Below, in pieces: positions 58,226 to 64,000 of a stretch of DNA of 64,000 bases. Under the pieces are notes generated by a model. It was not told where the DNA came from. It saw only the letters and a list, made by a program, of their open reading frames with translations, and made no database searches. The translations under genes and the position numbers were made by a program. The DNA is from Terrisporobacter glycolicus ATCC 14880 = DSM 1288. GTDB taxonomy: Bacteria > Bacillota > Clostridia > Peptostreptococcales > Peptostreptococcaceae. Numbering within the stretch: the first letter of the stretch is position 1; every line of letters starts with the position of its first letter. The stretch lies in NCBI RefSeq assembly GCF_036812735.1, contig NZ_CP117523.1, positions 3,782,001 to 3,846,000 on the forward strand, in the 5' to 3' direction.

Positions 58226-60094
58226 TTATAAAGCTATCACTTTACTCATTAAAGAATTACTTCTTTTTATAAATAAATCTAGTTCTTCTGCATTTAATTC
58301 TTTATTAGCAAGTAGAGCTAAATCTACTATTTGATTACAAATCACATCTATTTCTTCTTTTTTATCTTCATTGTCTTTTAGTGACACTAATTTTTTTACT
58401 AATGGGTTACTCTTATTTATAACTAAAGTTTTTTCTTCTTTTAAATCCATACCAAAGTTCATTCCAGCAAATCTAGATTGCATTTCCATCATTCTTCTAG
58501 ATTCTTCTGATACTAAAATCATAGCTGGTGTTTCTTCATTTTTAAGGCTTTCCACTGAATATTTTTCTACTCTTTCATTTATAACAGACTTGAATAATGA
58601 AGTTATTTTTTCATCTTCTTCTTTATTTTCTTCACTATCTTTGTCTTTTAGTACGTCTGATAAATCTGAGTCTATTCTATTAAACTTAGTTCCCATTTCT
58701 TTGTATTCTATAAACGAAATAAAGTTGTTGTCTATTGTGCTATCTAGTACAACTGCATTTAATCCATAATCTTTAAATAGTTTAACATATTGAGATTGTT
58801 GATCCAGATTATTTACATAGAAAACTTTGTTTTCATGTTTTTCTTTTGCTGCCTCTAAGTAATCTGTTAATGTAATATATTTTCCATCTATATCTTTATA
58901 TAAGATATAATCTTTTACCTTGTCATAGAAACCTTCATCTTTTAAGCAACCAAACTTGATGAATATTTGTATATCATCCCAGAATTTTTCATATTCTTCC
59001 CTATTATTTTTGCATAAAGATTTAAGCTTATCTGCAACCTTTTTAACTATATGTTTAGATATTTTGCTTACATCTCTGTCATTTTGTAAGAAACTTCTAG
59101 ACACATTTAGTGGTAAGTCTGGACAGTCTATTACACCTTTTAGTAATAATAAGAATTCTGGTATAACTTCTTTTATATTATCTGCTACGAATACTTGATT
59201 GTTATAAAGTTTTACCTTACCTTCTACTAGTTCAAACTCATTATTTAATTTAGGGAAGTAAAGAATTCCTTTTAAGTTAAACGGATAATCCACATTTAAA
59301 TGAATCCAGAATAATGGTTCATCAAATACATTAAATACTTTTCTGTAGAATTCTTTATATTCTTCATCTGTACAATCTTTAGGTGATTTTAACCATAATG
59401 GATTAGTATCATTTAATGGTGTTGGTTCAACTTTTTCTTCATCTTCTTTAACTTCTGCATCTTCATCTTCCACATATATTTCAACAGGTAAGAAAGAGCA
59501 GTATTTGTTTATTATACTTCTTACTTCATATTCATTTAAAAATTCTTCACTATCTTCAGCTAAGAATAATGTTATTGTAGTTCCTCTTGTAGCTCTTGTT
59601 CCTGATGGACTTATTTCAAATTCAGTTCCACCTTCTGATATCCATCTTACAGGGTCTGCTCCCTCTTGGAAAGATAATGTATCTATTTCAACCTTTTTAG
59701 ATACCATAAATGCTGAATAAAATCCTAATCCGAAGTGACCTATAATATCAGTTTCTTCCATTCTATCTTTATACTTATTGAAGAAGTCTTCTGCACCAGA
59801 AAAAGCAACTTGATTTATGTATTTGTCTACTTCTTCTGCCGTCATTCCTATACCATTGTCGCTGAATTTTATAGTTTTATTATTCTTACTTACTGATACT
59901 GTAATTTTGTATTCTTCATCTTGAGAATTTTTAACTTCACCAAGGGAAACAAGTCGTTTATATTTGCTTACAGCATCGCAACCATTACTTATTAATTCTC
60001 TTATAAAAATGTCTTTATCTGAGTATAACCATTTCTTAATTATTGGAAAAATATTTTCTGTATCAATTGAAATACTACCTTTTGTTATTTCCAT
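58226..60094 (-). CDS. htpG: Molecular chaperone HtpG (Hsp90)
   Basis: A 622-residue ATP-dependent chaperone. The N-terminal GHKL ATPase is clear: IFIRELISNGCDAVSKYKRL, KFSDNGIGMTAEEVDKYINQ and GHFGLGFYSAFMVSKKVEID. The middle domain includes LPLNVSRSFLQNDRDVSKI, and the C-terminal domain has RMMEMQSRFAGMNFG. The start is ATG 60094, six bases after AAGGAGG. It lies behind a CIRCE-promoter region (60233-60276) and so is under HrcA control, unlike B. subtilis htpG. It shares the heat-shock neighbourhood with hsp20. Confidence 0.95.
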   Translation of the reverse strand: MEITKGSISIDTENIFPIIKKWLYSDKDIFIRELISNGCDAVSKYKRLVSLGEVKNSQDEEYKITVSVSKNNKTIKFSDNGIGMTAEEVDKYINQVAFSGAEDFFNKYKDRMEETDIIGHFGLGFYSAFMVSKKVEIDTLSFQEGADPVRWISEGGTEFEISPSGTRATRGTTITLFLAEDSEEFLNEYEVRSIINKYCSFLPVEIYVEDEDAEVKEDEEKVEPTPLNDTNPLWLKSPKDCTDEEYKEFYRKVFNVFDEPLFWIHLNVDYPFNLKGILYFPKLNNEFELVEGKVKLYNNQVFVADNIKEVIPEFLLLLKGVIDCPDLPLNVSRSFLQNDRDVSKISKHIVKKVADKLKSLCKNNREEYEKFWDDIQIFIKFGCLKDEGFYDKVKDYILYKDIDGKYITLTDYLEAAKEKHENKVFYVNNLDQQSQYVKLFKDYGLNAVVLDSTIDNNFISFIEYKEMGTKFNRIDSDLSDVLKDKDSEENKEEDEKITSLFKSVINERVEKYSVESLKNEETPAMILVSEESRRMMEMQSRFAGMNFGMDLKEEKTLVINKSNPLVKKLVSLKDNEDKKEEIDVICNQIVDLALLANKELNAEELDLFIKRSNSLMSKVIAL

Positions 60095-60232
60095 GTTTAT
60101 CCTCCTTAAACTTATACCTTTATAAATTTTAATTATTTTCAAATCACAAAATGCAAGGTAGGGGAATAAATAACCTTGCATTTTAAGGGCTTTAATTTAA
60201 TTTTAGCATACTTACTATTTATTCCCATTTTA

Positions 60233-60276
60233 ATTATAAAATCTTTTTATTAGCACTGTCAAGTATTGAGTGCTAA
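60233..60276 (-). promoter_or_regulatory. htpG promoter with CIRCE element
   Basis: TTAGCACTG-N9-GAGTGCTAA (60250-60276) matches the HrcA-binding CIRCE consensus at 17 of 18 arm bases. On the minus strand TTGACA (60257-60262), an 18-base spacer and TATAAT (60233-60238) overlap it, so HrcA would sit on the -35. Confidence 0.9.
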
Positions 60277-60298
60277 TAAAAATTAAAATTTTTTATTT

Positions 60299-60736
60299 CT
60301 AATCAATAGTAATATATTTTATCTCTTCTTCTTTTTTTCCTACCTCTTTAGGGAATGTAAGTTTCAATATTCCATTGTTAAAACTTGCTTTTATATCTTC
60401 TTCTTTTAAATTTTCTCCTACATAAAAACTTCTTGAACATTTTCCACAATATCTTTCTCTTCTTATATAGTTTCCTTTTTCATCTTTATCTTCTTTTGAG
60501 GTATTCTTTTGTGCTGTTATTGTCAAATATCCATCTTTAAGTTGAGCTTTTATATCAGATTTATCATATCCTGGTAAATCCATGTCAAGTATATAGTTAT
60601 TATCTTTTTCTTGTATATCTGTTTTCATAAGTTTTGTAGTGCTACTATTTGTAAAGAATGGATCTTTGAACATGTCATCAAACATATTATCAAATAAACT
60701 AAATCCTAAATTGTTATTCATTGGTACTAATTTCAT
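60299..60736 (-). CDS. Small heat shock protein Hsp20
   Basis: A 145-residue alpha-crystallin-type holdase that binds unfolding proteins without ATP. The N-terminus is Phe/Met/Asp-rich (SLFDNMFDDMFKDPFF). The crystallin domain runs from ILDMDLPGYDKSDIKAQLKD to IKASFNNGILKLTFPKE. The family's ERxxGxFxRxxxLP strand is altered: RRERYCGKCSRSFYVGENL, with two Cys. The start ATG 60736 has GGAGG eight bases upstream. A CIRCE element precedes it. It lies just upstream of the htpG promoter, each gene with its own. Confidence 0.92.
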   Translation of the reverse strand: MKLVPMNNNLGFSLFDNMFDDMFKDPFFTNSSTTKLMKTDIQEKDNNYILDMDLPGYDKSDIKAQLKDGYLTITAQKNTSKEDKDEKGNYIRRERYCGKCSRSFYVGENLKEEDIKASFNNGILKLTFPKEVGKKEEEIKYITID

Positions 60737-60852
60737 AATCAATTCCTCCTTACATTTATCTCATTACTTTGCTTAAGTAAAAAGATAAGTTTAAATTTTA
60801 ATATTATTTTTTATTTACTATGATTTGTTCTTTGTTTGTTTTCTTACTTATT

Positions 60853-60894
60853 ATTATAATCATTTTGTTAGCACTGTCAAGTATCGAGTGCTAA
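60853..60894 (-). promoter_or_regulatory. hsp20 promoter with CIRCE element
   Basis: TTAGCACTG-N9-GAGTGCTAA (60868-60894) again differs from CIRCE at one base, the same one as at htpG. On the minus strand TTGACA (60875-60880), a 16-base spacer and TATAAT (60853-60858) overlap it. The long AT-rich 5' leader to 60737 has no other signal. Confidence 0.9.
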
Positions 60895-61007
60895 TTTTTT
60901 TAATTTTTTTACAATGGTTATTATATTAATTGTCATATAAAAAATGTGCTCAAAAATAAGCCTATATATAAATAGACTTTTATTAATAACTCATAATTTA
61001 TTTTTAT

Positions 61008-61047
61008 AAAAAAGAGCAATAACTTGTCTGCTACTGCTCTATTTTTT
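61008..61047 (-). terminator. Terminator of the ABC transporter operon
   Basis: A short stem AGAGCA/TGCTCT with A and T runs outside, 21 bases past the permease stop. Confidence 0.65.
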
Positions 61048-61067
61048 ATCATCTTATAACTTGTTAG

Positions 61068-62225
61068 TTATATAGTTTGTCTTTTTCCAAAATATCTTAT
61101 TAAAGACATTACAATTGGCATAAATACAACTAATAGACTTATTAATAAAGTTGAATATAATACGGGTGTTCCCAGAATATTATAAGTACTAGGATTTACA
61201 AACATACCTTCTATTTTAATAGCTTCTGCTAAGTTTATTTCCCTAAATACCCTTCCTACTGAATCCATTGGGATGAAATTTCCAAAAAATGCTGGAATAT
61301 AGTACAAACCTAAACTTAATAATAGAGCTATCATATTATTTTTTACTAATAATGACATTAACATAGTTACTAAAGAATATAATATTGCGCCTATAAAACT
61401 GATTCCTAATCCTGTTATATAAAAATCAATAACTCTCATGTCGAAAGGTGTATTTGCATAGTATTTGAATAACTCTAAAGGTGCATTCCACCCTCTAAAA
61501 TCATATATTAAGGCTCCAATCATATGTACAACATTGATTATAATAAATATTGTTGCTGTGAATATTAAACCGGTTATCATCTTAGATAAAACCATCTTAT
61601 TCTTTCCATATTTACAACTTAACATTATTTGTGCACTATTGCTTTGATATTCATCACTAAATATTGCTGCTAATCCTACTGCTATTAGCGTTGTTATCAA
61701 TGTTGCTATTGATCTAAAATCTGCAGTTTTTAACCACCCATGAGAAAAATAAAATTTTGATTCTTCTACATTCTTCACTTTTTTATATATAAAATTAAGA
61801 TTTTTATATTCATATGTATCTGTTTTATTTTCATTTTTTAATTTATTCATTTCATCTTTCATTTCATCTACTGTATAGAGTTTGTTATTTATTATATATG
61901 CGGAATATGGCGGTCTCATTGTATCGTATAGATAATTCATATAAACAATTTCTTTTTTAGTAAGTTTTTCTCCCCTACTTTTCTTTTCTTTTAAATCATT
62001 TATCGTCTTTTCTGCCTTAATCGCACTTTCTTCTGTAATAGCCTTTCCTTCGTACTCTTTCATAACACTATATACATCCTCTATATGATCTACCCCTTGA
62101 TATTTAACATATACACTTTCAGCAACTACATTAAAAATTCCCAATAAAATAGTTAATAACAAAACTATGCGTACTGACTTTTTAGAAAATATTTTATATA
62201 ACTCAAATTTTATCAAATCTAGCAT
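61068..62225 (-). CDS. ABC-2 type transporter permease
   Basis: A 385-residue membrane protein. One hydrophobic helix is near the N-terminus (VRIVLLLTILLGIFNVVAES), followed by a 130-residue extracytoplasmic, Lys/Glu-rich segment. Five or more helices follow in the C-terminal half (for example FTATIFIIINVVHMIGALIY and LLISLLVVFMPIVMSLIRYF). It matches ABC-2 permeases that export peptides, drugs or polymers; the substrate is unknown. It is the last gene of the operon, 14 bases after the ATPase gene, with a G-rich ribosome binding site. Confidence 0.83.
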   Translation of the reverse strand: MLDLIKFELYKIFSKKSVRIVLLLTILLGIFNVVAESVYVKYQGVDHIEDVYSVMKEYEGKAITEESAIKAEKTINDLKEKKSRGEKLTKKEIVYMNYLYDTMRPPYSAYIINNKLYTVDEMKDEMNKLKNENKTDTYEYKNLNFIYKKVKNVEESKFYFSHGWLKTADFRSIATLITTLIAVGLAAIFSDEYQSNSAQIMLSCKYGKNKMVLSKMITGLIFTATIFIIINVVHMIGALIYDFRGWNAPLELFKYYANTPFDMRVIDFYITGLGISFIGAILYSLVTMLMSLLVKNNMIALLLSLGLYYIPAFFGNFIPMDSVGRVFREINLAEAIKIEGMFVNPSTYNILGTPVLYSTLLISLLVVFMPIVMSLIRYFGKRQTI

Positions 62226-62239
62226 TTCAAAATCCCCCC

Positions 62240-63121
62240 CTATATACTGACACTTTCATTAAAATAATATAAAAATACATCTTCTAAATTTGGCTCTTCT
62301 TCTATGTATTTAAATTTATTTATATTAGGCTTCTTATCTCCAACTACTCTTACGTTAATCCCACTGTTATTTCTTATCATACTAGATATTTTAAACTCAT
62401 TTTCAACTTCTTCTAAATCACATTCATTAACACTTAGTGTGTAAACCTTACCTCTAATAGTATATAAAATATCCTCTAATGAAGATTTTTCAACTAGTTT
62501 CCCATCTTTCATAACAAGCACTTCGTTTGCTATAAACTCTATATCAGAAACTATATGTGTTGATAGTATTACTATTTTTCCTTTAGATAATTGAGCTATT
62601 AAGTTTTTAAATCTTATCCTTTCATTTGGATCAAGACCTGCTGTAGGTTCATCTAATATAAGTATTTTAGGGTCATTTAAGAGAGCTTGTGCAATTCCTA
62701 ATCTTTGCTTCATACCTCCTGAAAACTTTCCTATTCTTCTTTTTCTATCTTGTTCTAAATTAACAAATTTTAAAAGTTCATCGACTTTACTTTTTTCAAT
62801 ATTTTTATCTACACCTTTTAATGCCGATACATAATATAAAAATTTTTCTGCTGTAAAATTTTTATAAAACCCTATATTTTGAGGAACATACCCTATTAAA
62901 TCTCTATACTCAGCTCCTAGCTTACTTTTACTTTTTCCATTAACTAAAATATCTCCACTACTCGCACTAGAAACGTCTGCAAGTATTCTCATAAGAGTTG
63001 TTTTTCCTGAACCATTTGGTCCAAGTAAACCATATATTCCACTATTTAAAGTTACGCTAAATTTATCAACAGCTATTTTATCTTTAAATTCTTTGCTTAT
63101 ATTCTTTATAATAAGTTCCAT
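62240..63121 (-). CDS. ABC transporter ATP-binding protein
   Basis: A 293-residue ATPase. Walker A is LLGPNGSGKTTLMRILADV, the Q-loop is YVPQNIGFYKNF, the signature is GKFSGGMKQRLGIAQALLND, Walker B is ILILDEPTAGLDP and the switch His is in LSTHIVSDIE. The C-terminal 80 residues are a CcmA-like extension (ending NLEDVFLYYFNES). It pairs with the downstream ABC-2 permease as an exporter. Confidence 0.93.
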   Translation of the reverse strand: MELIIKNISKEFKDKIAVDKFSVTLNSGIYGLLGPNGSGKTTLMRILADVSSASSGDILVNGKSKSKLGAEYRDLIGYVPQNIGFYKNFTAEKFLYYVSALKGVDKNIEKSKVDELLKFVNLEQDRKRRIGKFSGGMKQRLGIAQALLNDPKILILDEPTAGLDPNERIRFKNLIAQLSKGKIVILSTHIVSDIEFIANEVLVMKDGKLVEKSSLEDILYTIRGKVYTLSVNECDLEEVENEFKISSMIRNNSGINVRVVGDKKPNINKFKYIEEEPNLEDVFLYYFNESVSI

Positions 63122-63130
63122 AAAATCCCC

Positions 63131-63979
63131 CTAAAAATCAAATGTTCTAGTATCTATACTATTAATACTTTTCTTATAAAATAATTTCATTGATACTAAT
63201 GTAAATATTACAGATATACACAAAATCATAAATGTATTAATATGAGTTATATCTGCTATTGTTTCATACACGCTAATACTCATTGCACCTAAAATCCATA
63301 TTGATATACATAAGGCAATACTGTTTATACTTCTGTAGAAAGAAGTAATAATTAAAGATATTGATCCTATAAAAAATATAGGAATTAGCCATATGCTAAT
63401 CATTTTTATTAAATTTATTTGTGAGTAAGCATTGTTTAAAATAAGACTCATTGTGATGCTTATTAATACAGAAACTACATTTATAATTATTAACCTTGAG
63501 AAGACAATTTCTCTTAAAGAGTATTTATAACTAAGCTCCAACTCCCACACATTTTCTTCTCTTCCTTTTATTATTTCAAATATTCCAATCAAGATTGGTA
63601 TAGGTGCAATTATAGTTGCACTCAAATATACACTTAAATTTAATCTTGTTGTAGTTATAGTTCCTACAAGGATTAGTAATAAGGAAGCAATAAAATACAC
63701 TTTACTGATTAAGCTAAACTGAAATTTGACTAAGCTTATATTTTCTTTTATTCTATCTAAAAGATGCTCCTGTACTTTAACATGCTGCACTTCTTCTGTT
63801 GGCATATATGATTTTAATGTATCAATTGTTGAATCTATTTTTTCTTCATCAACCTTATTTACTGCATAACTATCTAGAAAATTCTCTATATCTATTAAAT
63901 CTGCTTCCAATAATTCTTCAAATTGTTCATCTTCTATGTTTTCACATCTTATGCTGTGAATGTTTAGATTTTTCTTCAC
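63131..63979 (-). CDS. Membrane protein of an ABC exporter operon
   Basis: A 282-residue protein. The first 90 residues are soluble and acidic (LEADLIDIENFLDSYAVNKV, then YMPTEEVQHV). Six hydrophobic helices follow (for example VYFIASLLLILVGTI and MISIWLIPIFFIGSISLIIT). I do not recognise a named family. It could be an accessory permease or a membrane-bound regulator such as an anti-sigma factor; the gene before it lies outside the window. The start is GTG 63979, six bases after GGAGGTG; an earlier TTG overlaps that site. It is 9 bases from the ATPase gene, so one operon. Confidence 0.72.
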   Translation of the reverse strand: MKKNLNIHSIRCENIEDEQFEELLEADLIDIENFLDSYAVNKVDEEKIDSTIDTLKSYMPTEEVQHVKVQEHLLDRIKENISLVKFQFSLISKVYFIASLLLILVGTITTTRLNLSVYLSATIIAPIPILIGIFEIIKGREENVWELELSYKYSLREIVFSRLIIINVVSVLISITMSLILNNAYSQINLIKMISIWLIPIFFIGSISLIITSFYRSINSIALCISIWILGAMSISVYETIADITHINTFMILCISVIFTLVSMKLFYKKSINSIDTRTFDF

Positions 63980-64000
63980 ATATATCACCTCCAAGTAATT

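Overview
The window looks like the chromosome of a low-GC, spore-forming anaerobic Clostridia, most likely Peptostreptococcaceae (the Clostridioides/Paraclostridium/Romboutsia neighbourhood). Evidence: very AT-rich DNA, an electron-bifurcating [FeFe] hydrogenase operon, a SleC-type spore cortex-lytic enzyme behind a sigma-K-like promoter, HprK, frequent TTG/GTG starts, and a 16S-tRNA-Ala-23S-5S-tRNA operon. Genus and species are inference; a 16S search would settle them. I see no prophage, transposase, CRISPR array or plasmid gene.

Layout. 0-10.4 kb (mostly minus strand): 5'-truncated Lon-like protease, queG, a lone RusA-like nuclease, glutaminase, an Fe-S aldo/keto reductase, a winged-helix regulator, a nucleoside kinase, signal peptidase I, an RsmF-like methyltransferase and PrsW. 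10.5-22.4 kb: sleC, a DUF4163/DUF3298 gene broken at an 11-base homopolymer, a giant DUF445 protein, an ArsR repressor beside a 22-bp perfect palindrome, a Cof phosphatase, proline iminopeptidase, RlmD and an rRNA pseudouridine synthase. 22.5-28.4 kb (plus): fba, a 770-bp AT-rich leader, and hydCBA. 28.5-36.2 kb (minus): uvrB-uvrA-uvrC-hprK with a LexA box ahead of uvrB. 36.4-42.4 kb (minus): complete rRNA operon with tandem sigma-A promoters, an internal tRNA-Ala and six trailing tRNAs. 42.6-45.7 kb: a Zn/Cd P-type ATPase with three HMA domains and its CadC-type repressor and operator. 45.8-51.6 kb: poorly characterised genes, including a Met/Asn/Pro repeat protein, a 42-residue peptide, a zinc-ribbon protein, and a three-gene locus pairing a DUF5685 protein with a TPR protein that ends in a 16-cysteine tail. 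51.8-58.2 kb: CstA-type transporter and an RND exporter with an inserted coiled coil and its TetR regulator. 58.2-60.9 kb: htpG and hsp20, each behind a CIRCE element. 61.0-64.0 kb: an ABC-2 export operon running off the right edge.

How the parts fit: hydCBA would dispose of fermentative electrons as H2; uvrBAC is SOS-controlled nucleotide excision repair; HrcA/CIRCE unites the two chaperones; CadC and TetR units are self-contained stress efflux modules. Most convergent gene pairs are separated by bidirectional hairpin terminators.

The most unusual items are the homopolymer-split DUF3298 gene, the cysteine-tail/DUF5685 locus, and a three-copy intergenic repeat whose hairpin stem differs between copies but keeps pairing.
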